The position numbers and the translations under genes were made by a program. From contig NC_134358.1 of the NCBI RefSeq assembly GCF_048569485.1, positions 217,096,128 through 217,160,127 of the forward strand: a stretch of 64,000 nt of DNA, given 5' to 3'. The DNA comes from Anomaloglossus baeobatrachus (taxonomy: Eukaryota > Chordata > Amphibia > Anura > Aromobatidae). The number at the start of each line of letters is the position of its first letter. Position 1 is the first letter of the stretch. Under the pieces are notes generated by a model. That model saw only the letters and a program-made list of their open reading frames with translations. It was not told where the DNA came from and made no database searches. Positions 32,101 through 45,930 of this stretch are shown here, piece after piece.

Positions 32101-35100
32101 TATGTAGCAGAGCTATGTGTGTATGTATATAGCAGAGCTATGTATGTAGCAGAGCTATGTATGTAGCAGAGCTATGTGTGCATGTATATAGCAGAGCTAT
32201 GTGTGTATGTATGTGGCAGAGCTATGTGTGTATGTATGTAGCAGCGCTGTGTCTGTATGTATGTATCCAGCAGAGCTGTGTGTGTGTGTCTGTATGCATG
32301 TATAATGTGTATCTATGTATGTCAGTGTATATGACTGTATAGATGTGTCAGTTCTATATGTATTTTTGTGAGTTTGTCGTTAAATATGTATATGTATGTG
32401 TACGTATGTGTGTCTGCGTGTGGATGGGGCCCACTGGGACTCTTCCGCCCGGGGCCCACAAAAACCTGGAGCCGGCCCTGACTGAAGATGTGTCAACATG
32501 CATGTATGACTGAAAGTCGACGGCTCCATGGAGGAATACAGTTCATTATCCATCTGGAGCAACACATTCAGTACATCAGCCAGTCATATCTGTAACAATA
32601 TTAACCCTATATCTGCAGGTTAATAGCAATATTTGTCATGACAAGTTTCCTTTAAAGGGAACCTGTCAAGTGCAACATGCACCCAGAACCACCAGCAGTT
32701 CTGGGTGCATATTTCTAATTCCTGCCTAACCGTCCCTGTTTACACTAACATAGATAAAGGGATCTTTAGAAAACGATTTCTAAAGATCCCTTATAGTATG
32801 CTACTGAGCTCAGGGACTAATTGTAAGGACTTTTCTGCGCTCATTCCGCTCATCTTAGCATCTTATTCATTGCCCATTATCATCCGCAGCAGTGATGCGC
32901 GTACCTGTGTCCGTTGCACCATCTCAGAACGCCGGGCCTATGGTCATGAACAGAAGTCCCCGGACTTTCTGTCATGCGCACTACACCAGTTTGAACACAC
33001 AACACATACACCCGGCTTCATAGTACACATAACCAGAAGTCAGGGGACTTCTGATCATGCGCACTGAGACGAAAACCAGCGTCGGCCGCAGTGACAGCAG
33101 AGAGGTGACTGACCATGCCTCTGATGCTACGCATTCATTAGCATGTTAGCACTCCCACAGGGGTGTGCTTAAATGCTAATGACTCGCCCACCCCAGGGCT
33201 ATGGGACACCCGGTGCCGGGCCGGACTAGTCCGGTGGTAGTCAGTGGTGGCTGGGCCCGGCTCCGTGGCCCTGGTGGGTGTCAGTTGAATATGTGGCTTG
33301 CTTGTTACTGGTTGTGTTCGTGACGCCACCTGTGGCATGCGGCTATTAAGCCGCCGCTGCTGTGTGAGGCCTCCGGGATGATGATATAGCAGCTATGGTA
33401 GTACTGCTCCCCACAGGTGGAGCAATGCCCGGGGCACAATTGGTGCTTGTGAAAGTCTATGGTGCTGTGTGACTAACACGGTGCAGGGCCGACAGGTGAG
33501 GAAAGAACCAGGCACAAACAACAGTCTCTTTACCTTTTCCTCTTTTACTCTGGGAACAGTCCAGTCCTGGGAGACCGTTACAGGTGGTGATGGGGATCCG
33601 GTCGGCCTGGAAGTACTTGGGGTGATCTTTCTGGCCAGCTGAGTATGAGGCCTACTCCTGTACCTTTCTTGGTGATGATAGGACCCTGCTTCTCTGAATC
33701 CAGCAATGGCCCTCTTCGCTGCTGGGACCAATAGCACGTCCCTTCCCTCTGTAGGTGGCTGCGCAGGCCCACTCTCTGGTGCTTCTCCGCTGGGGTCCAC
33801 ACCGGGCCCTGATGCTGCAGCGGTACCTTGGATGTGTCTGGGGCCAGGGGCTTGCAGCTCCCCTGCCCTTCGGATTCGGCTACCAGGGACGGATTTTATA
33901 CCCTGGCAACCACAGACTCCGATGTCCGAGTCTCTCTGCTGCCTCTCAGCTACTCCTGCTTCTCTGGGCCAAACTGCTCCAGCTCTAGGCCCCAGATTCA
34001 CAGGACAGCTCACTCTGTGTCTGTTCACTTCTGCTGCTCCCTACAGACTAACTAACTCCTCCCCCAGGTCAGGCTTAAGGAAGCTCCCTGAAACTTCAGG
34101 TTCAGAGCTCCCCCTACTGGCCTGAGGGAGAAACTGCGGTGGATGTTAACTTACTGGCCAGTAGATTTCCCCATTACCTCCAGGCTCCGCATTAACCCTC
34201 AGGAGGGCAATGCCGTTGTGGCGACCAGGTCCTAGGGCGCCACACTAAGGGGGCCGACTAGTCAAGGGAACTAACACCCTTGTGACTAGTCACTGGGCTC
34301 ATTAGCATATCATAAAGGATCTTTATAAAAAGTATTTATAAAGATCCCTTTATCTATGCTACTAGATACAGGGACAGTTAGGCAGGGATTAGCAATATGC
34401 ACCCAGAACTGCTAGTGATTTTGGGTCCATATTGCACCTGACAGGTTCCCACCTCACCCCCTCATCAATACCAGGGTGAAAATTGACAGTAGTAATGAAT
34501 TGAGGCCATAGGTGAATTCTGGCATTAATTGCTTTAAAAAGTCTAACAAATTTTGCACAATTAAGTTTTGCTAAAAAATGTTGTGACTCTTGGTGTTTTG
34601 AAACTAGTTTCTCCCAGCTCCGCAAACATACGCTGAGCTGGGCCAAGACAGAGCCATAGTGCCACAGATTCATGATAAGTTGTGATGTTCCTTACTCCAG
34701 AAATCTTACTCCAGTCACTTCTATAGAGCAAGATCTGCCATCTTTTAACAGATTTGTCCAACTTACAGCTAATGTATATATGTATTCTCAATGAGGATAT
34801 TTATTTAAGAAAGTTGAAAAATGTATTTTTTTACAGCTCACAGAGGTCTGGAGTATTTTAATGAAGAATATGGAAAAGTAAATTACCGAGAGGTACTGTT
34901 ACAATCTTACTGAAAATAGTTTGGAAGCAATTGATATTATGATTGTGGTATATTTTCTGTCCTGTAATAAACATTAGAGGAGGGGGCACACATACGCCTA
35001 GCTGACAGAAATGTTCAGGGTATATGTTTATATGTCACTAGCATAAATACATATCAGCACATTATACAATATACTAGTATCAACTAAACCGCAACATTTT

Positions 35101-36000
35101 TAATAGTGAGTTATCATTCTATTTAACAATCTCAACTGGGACTTTTTAAATTACTGCAAATATCCCATCCATATATTATTTAAGTCTAAGCATGAAAACA
35201 CCAGAAGTAGACTATAATTCCAGGCTTGTTTATATTGTTGTTTTTTTTATGTTATTTCTTTTTTTTTTAATCGTTGCATAGGAAAATTATATTTTTACAT
35301 TTCTTAATACTCTTTTTAATAAGCCCATATATAAAATATATATAGCATATTAACAGTGGCATTTCCCTTTTCATGTAACACATTTTTCAAATGAAGATTC
35401 GAAAATAAAAGAAAGATTATTTATAGTTATTGGGAGCACAATTGTGCTTATTTTTATACTAGACTCCTATTGTTATCCCTAACCACCTAATTTTGTACAG
35501 TTTATCAGGAGTCAGATGCAGTATAAGGCTTTTGGATACTGTAGATGAGATTTCCCCTTTCTGTCACTAGATATGGTTTTCCAATAGATCTGGTTTTCCT
35601 TTATTGATGTTGTCTGTGAAAAGAAATTGGTAGGCAACTTCAAACTGTCCCACCAGAGGACAGGAGAATCCGCTGGTGGGCCCTGACCTTTTCTTCAGGG
35701 GCATCCATAGTGGCAGACTTCATAACAGCTATGGGGCCCCTAAGTTGAGGCAACCCTGTGCTAAATGACATTGGGTTCCCTGTCTGGTGTCTGGATTTCA
35801 GTGGTATCTACATCCTAAGGATGCAGATTCTGTTGAATATAATGGTGGAGAAGTGAGATGATGGCTTCTTCCTTTCTTTGCCTTTGCACCTAATACTGGA
35901 CACAGGAGGTGCAATAACATCACTAGATCATGCCTACTGTACTGAGCCTTATACCACATGCTGCAGACACTGAAGCATGTCGAAGGAATGTGCCTATGTA

Positions 36001-36032
<32 letters not shown>

Positions 36033-39000
36033 CTATTATTATTTTTATTTTATCAGTCATTACCAGTGCAGGCCCCATACGCTATATGAAGGAGCTGTGG
36101 GGCTTACATACTGTATATAGAGGAGCTATTGGGCCCCGTAACTTGATGTGGAGCACTATCATACTGTATATGGGGAGCTGTAGGGTTATCATACTGTGGC
36201 GCCCCTGACCTGGTCAGGCACCACTGAGTACTGCACCCATGCTGGGGACAGTGCAACACAGGTAATCCAGAAGGCTGACCGAGGTGTGACTACACAGGCG
36301 CATAGTGATCAGGTCTCACACATGTACCTTTGGGAGGACCCCTGGGGATCCCAGGAGGGGGCGAAGCCGGTGCGAAGCCTCCATCTCCACTCAAGGGGTG
36401 TGGTAGAGAGCCTGGTTGCTAGGTGACGTAGGCAAGAACAGGAGAGGAGGGAACAGTGAGTCAGTTTAGCGTGCAGCTCAGGGAAAGCAGACGTGAGGAG
36501 CAGACCCTGGAGCTGTTGCAGTCTAACAGCGTCCGCGCAGTGACTACCGACGGGGGAGAACGGTCACCTGGTAGTGCTGCCCGAAATCCACACACAGCTA
36601 AAGAGAGAGCAACGGAGTGGAAAGTAAGGAGACTGTCAGGGAGTTACCAGGCCCAAACGGGTAGCAGGTCCCAGTGCGGAGATAGATCCAGCTTTCTTCT
36701 GCCAAACCTGCTTGAGGGGGCACTTCAAACCCCCAAGACAACACCACAGAGTCTGCAGCCACGTAGCCACAGTTAGGGCCCATAGTTCACAGGAGGCAAG
36801 CAGCTGGAGTGATCTGGTCCAGGCTACAAGCAAACGGGCCGAAACGAGGGGAGCAGTTACTTCCCTGGGTGACCCCCATAGGGACTAAAAGTCGGGGTTA
36901 CCACAAACCACAGAAGGGCTAAGGAAGGCGAGTCGGTAGCCACCCTCATCAGTCAGCCTGAAGGATACCTGGTTCCAGCCTGGTTCATCCCAGCTACGCC
37001 CGGGTTACTCACCCTGCCATCAACAGTGAGTAAAACCCCTGAAAGACATTCTGCTTGTGTTGAGTTATTCTGCGCCTTGTGGTTCCACACACCTACACAG
37101 GGCCCTGGGGCTTGCCTCACTCTCAGGAGGCTATTACAACTGACTGCACCCACCATCAGCCCCAGGCCTCCCTTAATCTGCAGTGGCGGTCCCCACTGAC
37201 CGCAATTCTGAGAGTGGCGTCACGACAATCCTAAATAGAAGATCTCCTACCTGTGACAAGATCCAGCTGCGTGGAGTCCCTGAAGGTAATGCACCGACAC
37301 AACACTTGTGGGGCTTCACATCTGGCGTCACGAACAGGATAAGGACTAGACCTGTTCAGACAGGTGACCATGTGCCTGGGCGGTCCGCTTGAAAAATTGG
37401 AAGCGCCGCCATATTGCCACCATGAAAAGCGTGCTGAAAAACAACAGCAGCCCGCGCTGGGAGAAGTTACCGCCCACGAAGAGGTGTGGCTACCCAGAGA
37501 TCCCCTGCAGAGTCCTGGTCTCGCAAGTGATGAGAGCGGAGGCGTTCAGAGACGTCGGGACAGAAAGGGAGCCATAAGCCTGCTGCTGGGAGAGGAGTTG
37601 CAGGAAGTGAAGGAATTGGCACTTCGGCTGCAATAAGAAGTCAGAAGTCTGCTGCTGAGAGAAGACCTGGAGAGCAGCGACGACGCGGTGAAGATGGCGT
37701 CTGAAGATAGGAGCCCAGAGCCGGGTTCCGCTGCCTGGTGGGCCCGGGAGCTTGCCCAGTTCAGTGACCGGCTGGAGGCGAGAATCGTGCAACAGATCAG
37801 AGAGGGACGTGCGGAGCTTCTGGAGATGGCTGCAGCGGTTCAGGCCTATGAGAGGGGAACCGCACGACGAGTGCCAGACCGAGCGGCGACGACTCAGACC
37901 CCGATGATGTTACCGATGGGTGAGTCCTGTGATGCCCCTGCCAGCGCGAGTGCCCCGACCCCTGCTGCCATGCCTGCGGTCCCTGGAGAGATGCCCGGCG
38001 CGGCGACGCTGAACCAGGCCGCAGCCACGCCAGGTGCAGCCCGCCAACCCCAGGCCGCCGCAGCGATGCCCTGCCCGGCCCGCAAAGATCCGGCTGCCAC
38101 AGCGACCCTTCTCCACGCCGCAGGTGTGACGCTGACCCAGGCCGCCGCCATGCTAGGCCCGGCCCGCCAAGACCCCACCGCAGCAGCGACGTTCGTCCGC
38201 GCCGCAAGTGAGGTGCTGAACCAGGCCGCAGCCACGTCAGGTGCGGCCCGCCAAGCCCAGATCGCTGCAGCGACGTCCAGCCCAGCCTGCACAGATCCCA
38301 TCGCAGCTGCGACGCCAATCCAGGCCGCCGCAGCGATGCCCTGCCCGGCCCGCCAAGAACCGGCCACAGTAGCGATGGCCGCTAAGACTCCAGCTGCGAC
38401 CCTGATTGAGACTGCGACAGCGACGCTGATCCAGGCCGCCGCCATGCAGGGCACGGCCCACAAAGACAAGACTGTACAATCATTTACCCCGGCCTGCAAG
38501 GCCAGAGCAGACACCGCTCCCCAGTCCAAGGAAGTCCCTGCTAGGAAGTCCCTGCTGGGAGAGGACCTTGAATACTGGAAGCTGAAGGCTGACCTAGAGG
38601 CCCAGTTCCCACAGGAGATGGTGGACCGGTATCTGCTCCCTCCGCACACCCCCAGGAAGACTCTGGAAATATCCACGCCAAAAAGTCCACCGCCCTGGCC
38701 AGCTGATGAACACCCATCCCCAGCGCTGCCACAACAGGAGTGCTCAGAAGAACTAAGGGGGAGAGGAGGCCAGAAGGCTGAGGAGCTGACCCCGGAGCCA
38801 TCAGCAGTGGATCCATGCCCAGAGCCAGAGATGTTGCCATATTCCCGCTGGGATGAAGAGAGCCCGACACCCTCCGCTGAGGAAGATCTGTCCAGATACA
38901 TCACCTGGGAGCCTGCAAGCGGTGAGATAGCAGCCAGGCAGGACCCAGCCCGCAGGACACGGCGCCGCAGCAGGACAAGGGATCCACCTGCACAGCAGTC

Positions 39001-42000
39001 TCCAGATAAGAAGGATGAAGTAACAGCCAGAGACTTGGAAGAGAAACGGTCTTTAAGGAGAGCTAAATCCCAGGTCAGAGGCCCACTTTGTCGTGGAATT
39101 GTAGAGGAATTTAGTTTAAAATCTGGATACGGTTTCATAGTTGCACCTGGCATGAAAGAAGGCATCTTTGTGAACAGAAGGGATGTTAGAGCCCATTTGC
39201 CTAGAGGACATCCAGGAAGAAACTTGCAGATGGGAGATTCAGTGGAGTTTACCAAGCATCAAGGAGAAAGAGGATGGTATGCCCTAGATGTTACACCATG
39301 TTCCAGAAATCCCTACAGAAACAAAGAAGAAGAGGAAAGAAAAGACAAAGAACCCATTGATGAGACCACTACAGATGATGACAGAGATGGAGAAAGCAAC
39401 AGGTGCCACAGCCCTACAGGCCCAAGCCCTGGTGAGGAGGAATCTGTGTAAAGCATGTAAAGTAAAGTACAGAAGTTAAAGTTTGAAGTTTTGCAACGTT
39501 TACAAGTTTAAGAAATGTGCCCACATGAACTAGTGTGAGAAACCCATGAACCTTAAAGCTATGAACTGGCTATAGCCACAAACTCTCGCAGTGTACATAG
39601 TTACCCCAGAGGTACCACCACCAGAGCCAGCCTGTTTAGGGGTCTGGCTCGCCTGCAACCAGGGAGCACGCCTGTTTATGGGGCCTGGCTCGCCTGCAAC
39701 CAGGGAGCACGCCTGTTTATGGGGCCTGGCTCTCCACCACAAAGAGGGTACCTGGTCAGCACCAACTGTGGAGGCCGCCTCTACATCCTGCCAGAAGAGG
39801 CTGAAGGCGCGGCTCCACCAGGCCAGGTATACCCTGAAACCACCAGCCCATGAAAGCCGCCTCTACATCCTGCCAGAAGTGGCTGAAGGCGCGGCCAACG
39901 TGAGAGGGTTTAGGGTGGGTTAACGGACTTGTGGGTGGAGGGTGGTGATGTATGGTACCTGGTGGTTTTAAAATGTTTTACCATGTTTTAATGTTTTATG
40001 CATTTTAAAATGTTGTCTTGCAGCCCGAGGACGTGCTGGTGATAACTAAGGGGGAATGTGGCGCCCCTGACCTGGTCAGGCACCACTGAGTACTGCACCC
40101 ATGCTGGGGACAGTGCAACACAGGTAATCCAGAAGGCTGACCGAGGTGTGACTACACAGGCGCATAGTGATCAGGTCTCACACATGTACCTTTGGGAGGA
40201 CCCCTGGGGATCCCAGGAGGGGGCGAAGCCGGTGCGAAGCCTCCATCTCCACTCAAGGGGTGTGGTAGAGAGCCTGGTTGCTAGGTGACGTAGGCAAGAA
40301 CAGGAGAGGAGGGAACAGTGAGTCAGTTTAGCGTGCAGCTCAGGGAAAGCAGACGTGAGGAGCAGACCCTGGAGCTGTTGCAGTCTAACAGCGTCCGCGC
40401 AGTGACTACCGACGGGGGAGAACGGTCACCTGGTAGTGCTGCCCGAAATCCACACACAGCTAAAGAGAGAGCAACGGAGTGGAAAGTAAGGAGACTGTCA
40501 GGGAGTTACGAGGCCCAAACGGGTAGCAGGTCCCAGTGCGGAGATAGATCCAGCTTTCTTCTGCCAAACCTGCTTGAGGGGGCACTTCAAACCCCCAAGA
40601 CAACACCACAGAGTCTGCAGCCACGTAGCCACAGTTAGGGCCCATAGTTCACAGGAGGCAAGCAGCTGGAGTGATCTGGTCCAGGCTACAAGCAAACGGG
40701 CCGAAACGAGGGGAGCAGTTACTTCCCTGGGTGACCCCCATAGGGACTAAAAGTCGGGGTTACCACAAACCACAGAAGGGCTAAGGAAGGCGAGTCGGTA
40801 GCCACCCTCATCAGTCAGCCTGAAGGATACCTGGTTCCAGCCTGGTTCATCCCAGCTACGCCCGGGTTACTCACCCTGCCATCAACAGTGAGTAAAACCC
40901 CTGAAAGACATTCTGCTTGTGTTGAGTTATTCTGCGCCTTGTGGTTCCACACACTTACACAGGGCCCTGGGGCTTGCCTCACTCTCAGGAGGCTATTACA
41001 ACTGACTGCACCCACCATCAGCCCCAGGCATCCCTTAATCTGCAGTGGCGGTCCCCATTGACCGCAATTCTGAGAGTGGCGTCACGACAATCCTAAATAG
41101 AAGATCTCCTACCTGTGACAAGATCCAGCTGCGTGGAGTCCCTGAAGGTAATGCACCGACACAACACTTGTGGGGCTTCACAATACTACATATAAGGAGC
41201 TGTGGGATGCGGGCCATCATATTGTATATATGGGATCTGTTGGGAACATCATACTGTATGTATGAAAACTGTGGGTGCTGTTAGCATTTATATAGGGAGC
41301 TGTGGGGGCCATCATACTGTATATAGGGAGTTGTGGAGTCAATCATACTGCATATAGGTTGCTGTGGGGCCCTCATATTAGGAGCTGTTGGGACATCATA
41401 CTGTTTATTGGAAGCTATAGGGTACATCCAACTGTATATAGGGATATATGGGGCCATTATACTGGATATAGGAGGGGTGTGAGGTACATTATGCTGTGTT
41501 ATTGGCGCATCAACCTATGCTGAGTTCACTCTGGGATCATCATACTGTGCTTGTGTATGGTAATTCACCCTGAAGAAATTACACTGTAAATGGAAGGGGG
41601 CATTTTGGGGGGCATCATACTCAAAAGGGATGAAAACAATAAGGGGCTCCTCCTGGCAAATTACAGTAATGATTTATCGCTCGGCTATATCAAGGATATC
41701 GGATTGGTGTACATTTATGAAGCTACTGTATGAGTGATTTGCATTATAATTAAAGAGGTTTTCCAGGCCAGGGCTAAACTTCTATAGGTACTGTATCATG
41801 GCGATTGTTGAATCCTAACAGTGTGTAGTATACTCACTTTTAGTGTCGCAGGTGGAGGGGATGGGAACGCCGCTCGTCTGGGATTGCTGGCGCTCGGGTC
41901 CGGTGCTTCTGCTCCTCAGTGACTCGAGCACGGGGCCGGACCCGGGGCTCGAGCAGCGCCTCCTCGCCCACAAGTGAAAAAGGGGAGGTTTGTGGTGGGA

Positions 42001-45000
42001 TGTCGGTCGTGACGCCACCCACGGGTTGTGGTGATGGTGGGCACCACTGCTGCTGGTGACGGGGGATCCCGGGAGCGATGGCGGAGAGCAGCTAAGGTGT
42101 TGACCCCTCCGTGGGTAGGGGCTGTGGGTCCCGGGGCCCCGGTTGGGGAGGTAGGGAGGAGGGTACAGGTGCAGGTGCCGATGCGGGGTGGCAGCGTGGG
42201 TGTGGGTGCAACGTTGCGGTGCAGCGTGGTGCCGGATGGCACTGTTGTACTCACTCAGGCACAGAAGGATAGAGTCTCTGGTAAACCAAACGGCTGGATG
42301 GATGGGGACCACAGCCGTCTGCGGTGTTCTCGCTCTCCCCGGACGGGTTGATGGTGGCTGTCATTTTCCTGCACCTGTGCATGTGTGTTTGACTCCTATG
42401 GCTTCCCACGGGTAGTTTGCTCCCCGACGTGTATGTGTCAGGAGAGCCCGTTTTGCCCACAGGCGCTGGTCCTTGGATCTCTGGCCCTTGGCGGTGGCAC
42501 TTATCCGGACGGGTTGGGCTGTTGCCTTCTGACGGGACATGGGTGGGAATGAACCCCTGAGGTCCAGACCGCAATCAGAGAATTTGACCTTTTCGGCGGC
42601 TCCTAGCCTAGTCGGGGTCTGAGCACCCTGCCTTGGTGCTTGGCTTCAATCTGCTCCCCGGTTCGGTACCGGCGAGCCACCGCCCGACCCCGGTCCTACG
42701 GTTCCGCTGACCTCCACCAACTCCTGCAGACGGCCACCACCGTCTGCCAACCTTGCTGATCATGCCCGGGCTCCAACCCAGACACACACTGTTTTTTACT
42801 CCTCTCACTTCCTCTGTCTACTACAATCTCTACTGTCTTTTCCCGCCTCCAGGCCTGTGAACTCCTCGGTGGGTGGGGTCAACCGCCTGGCTCTGCCCCA
42901 CCTGGTGTGGACATCAAGCCTGGAGGGTGGCAACAAGGATTTTGTTTGACTGGTGTCACCTACCCAGGGGAGGGTGTGTGTGTGTGTGGTGTTCGTGTAC
43001 TGTGACCCCTGGGGTCCAGGGCGTCACATTAGTATTCAGCTATGCTTGGTTGTATGATTGGTCATCACATTATCATTATTTTGTGATTTTCATATTTGTT
43101 GTCATATGCCGACTGACTTCTATTACTGCTTCTCTCAATGCAATAACATTATATTATGATTTATTATAGCGCCATTTATTCCATGGCGCTTTACAAGTGA
43201 AAAGGGTATACATAAAAACAAGTACAACAATCATTAATAATACAAAAACAGACTGGTATAGGAGGAGAGAGGACCCTGCCCACAAGGGCTCACAGTCTAC
43301 AGGGAATGAGTAAGGGTACAATAGGTTAGGACAGAGCTGGTTGTGCAGTGGTCTACTGGACTGAGGGTTATTGTAGGTTGTAGGCTTGTTGGAAGTGATA
43401 GGTCTTCAGGTTCCTCTTGAAGATTTCCATCGTAGGAGAGAATCTGATATGCTGGGGTAGAGTGTAGAGTATGGGGGAGGCACGGGAAAAAATTGTATGC
43501 GATTGTGGGAAGAGGAGATAAGAGAGGAGTAGAAACGGAGATCTTGTGAGGATCTGAGGTTGCAAGCAGGTAGGTACTAGGTTACTATGTCTCAGATCTA
43601 AGGAGGAAACAGGTTGTGGATGGCTTTGTATGTCGTGGTTAATGTTTTGAACTGGAGTTTTGGCAATGGGAAGCCAGTGAAGGGATTGGCAGAGTGGCGA
43701 GGCTGGGGAATAGCGAGGGGAAAGGTGGATTAAGGGGGCGGCATAGTTTAGTATAGATTGGAGGAGTGCAAGAGTGTTGGAAGGGAGGGCATAGAGCAGG
43801 AGGTTGCAGTAGTCGATGTGGGAGATGATGAGGCCATGTACTAATGTTTTGCTGATTTAGATAGGCAAGAAGAGAAGCCTATCAGTATGTGTTCACAGGA
43901 ATGCAAATGCGATCATGTGATGACCAATCAAACTGGCAAGTAAAGCCAAACCCTAAAGCGGGCTTTACACGCTACAACAAATCTAACGATGTGTCAGTGG
44001 GGTCACGTCGTAAGTGACGCACATCCGGCATCGTTAGTGTTGTTGTAGCGTGTGACAGCTACGTGCGATTGCGATTGAACGTAAAACCGTTCATCGCATA
44101 CACGTCGTTCATTTTCTTAAAATTGCACATTGGGTTGTTCAATGTTCCCGAGGCAGCACGCATCGCAGTGTGTGACACCCCGGGAACGATGAACAGATCT
44201 TACCTGCGTCCCGCAGCTCCAGCCGGCAATGCGGAAGGAAGGAGGTGGGTGGGATGTTTACGTCCCGCTCATCTCCGCCCCTCCGCTTCTATTGGCCGGC
44301 TGCCGCATGACGTCGTTGTGACGCCGAACGTTCCTCCCACTCCAGGAAGTGGATGTTCGCCGCCCACATCGAGGTCGTATGGAAGGGTAAGTACGTGTGA
44401 CGGCAAATAATCGTTTGTGCGACACGGTCAACAAATTGAACATGCCGCACATACGATGGGGGCGGGTACGATCGCATATGATATCGTATGTGATATTGTA
44501 ACGTGTAAAGCAGGCTTACATGTATCTTATTTCAATTTTGTAAGATACATTGTCTGATAAAAAGTAGCCCTGGTCCAAAAATGCAGTAAATCATACTGCA
44601 CCTGTTTTTTAGCCCTTGTACCATAATCATCAGCTCCCTCAAAAGACAGTGTGTTGCTCCCACAGCACCTCACACAGAGTATGATGCCCTTACAGCCCCC
44701 TACATAGTATGATTGCAATCACCATCCTTTACACAGTATCAGTCGCACAACCCCCTAAAAGTATGTCACCATATACAGTATGATGGTCCCACAAAGTATG
44801 ATTGCCCCCACAATCCTCCAGAACTTCCAACATAGTATAATTCCCCTACTGTTTCAAGCTTATTTGGTGTTATGGTCCACAGGCTGGACAGTAACAGCCA
44901 AAGAGCTGGATGTGACCCGTGGGCCTTAGTATGCCCAGGCCTATTCTAAAGCAAAGATTGTTCTCCATCCTAATTGAGGTTGAGGAATGAAGCAGCACAT

Positions 45001-45887
45001 GATTCAGGGAATACACAGTGTGTATCATGGATTATAAAGACTATTGATAAGAATGAAAAATGTTTTTTCTCCTACACTGAACTACAATATTTGCATTGTT
45101 TAATATACTCTATTCTGGTATTGTTTGTTAATGTGAATACATTTAAAAAAATATCAGGAAATTCCAGGGTATTCCTCCCTATATTATAAATATGAATTTA
45201 TGAATGGATTCTATGTTCATACTTGCCATGTTATACCAGTTATTGCAGAAACATTCGGATGCTTTCCAAGCTGGAAGTGTTTATCCTGACACATTTTATC
45301 AGGATCTGTGCAGGGAAGGTGAGTACATGAAATGGATCTGAGTACTGATGTACAGATTATGCCATGATATTTTATGTAGGTTTCCATTCTTACAATCTTA
45401 AACATATAGACAAACTGAGATATGTGTAGAGGGGCATAACATGAGGGTAAAATCTAGAAATCGGAATGTGATTACTGTCCCACTGGGTACTCCAATTACA
45501 TCTTACTTAAAGGTGTTGTCCTGCTTTGGGGTACATGTCTGCAGACTTGTGAATTTTCACAGCATACAGGCATACCTCCCAACCATCCTGGATTTGGGAC
45601 TGTGCTGATTTGAGGGCTCTGTCATCTGCTCTGGCTTCCCAGACAGGACTAGACCTCATCAGCTTGTGAGCTCTGTGTCCATAAGCAGCAGCTCTACCAT
45701 TAAGCCACTGCCTGTACTGAGAGGTATAGGAGGATTTATTGAACTTGACCTGTATTGCATGCAAAGCAGGCAGAAGCAGATTATTCAGCTACATAGAGAT
45801 ATAGATAGATATATACTGCATCACTAGGCAGCTGAAGGAAAATGTCAGATTATTTTTGTTCCTATAAAGCTACTATAGAGGAAAGAG

Positions 45888-45930
<43 letters not shown>

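Larger units (their letters stand above)
36195..41182 (+). mobile_element. LTR element B: non-autonomous, carries a cold-shock-domain ORF
   Basis: Two 1126-bp LTRs (36195-37320, 40057-41182) differ at about four positions, so insertion is recent. The 4-bp duplication ATAC flanks both ends (36191-36194, 41183-41186). The primer site is TGGCGTCACGAACAGGAT (37323-37340), possibly tRNA-Ser-like. The polypurine run AAGGGGGAA ends just before the right LTR. The 2.7 kb internal region has a single long ORF and no recognisable protease, reverse transcriptase or integrase. It lies in GPLD1 intron 2 in the sense orientation, inside a worn minisatellite, and looks whole for a non-autonomous element. Confidence 0.9.

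Noticed and set aside
31014-32275. Possible centromeric or telomeric satellite
   Set aside because: The array is bounded by hAT ends with an 8-bp duplication, so it is part of a transposon.
37797-39255. Minus-strand open frames of 173 and 453 codons in element B
   Set aside because: They mirror the GC-rich Ala-repeat coding region. The plus frame has the better start and the recognisable domain.
25263-39451. The two cold-shock ORFs as host retrogenes that happen to lie near LTRs
   Set aside because: Each lies between its own PBS and PPT inside a pair of near-identical LTRs with a single target duplication. Neither resembles a full host CSD protein outside the domain.
45660-45730. Possible functional tRNA gene on the minus strand
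   Set aside because: Only an A-box-like word is present. There is no good B box, acceptor stem or anticodon arm, so a SINE relic is likelier.
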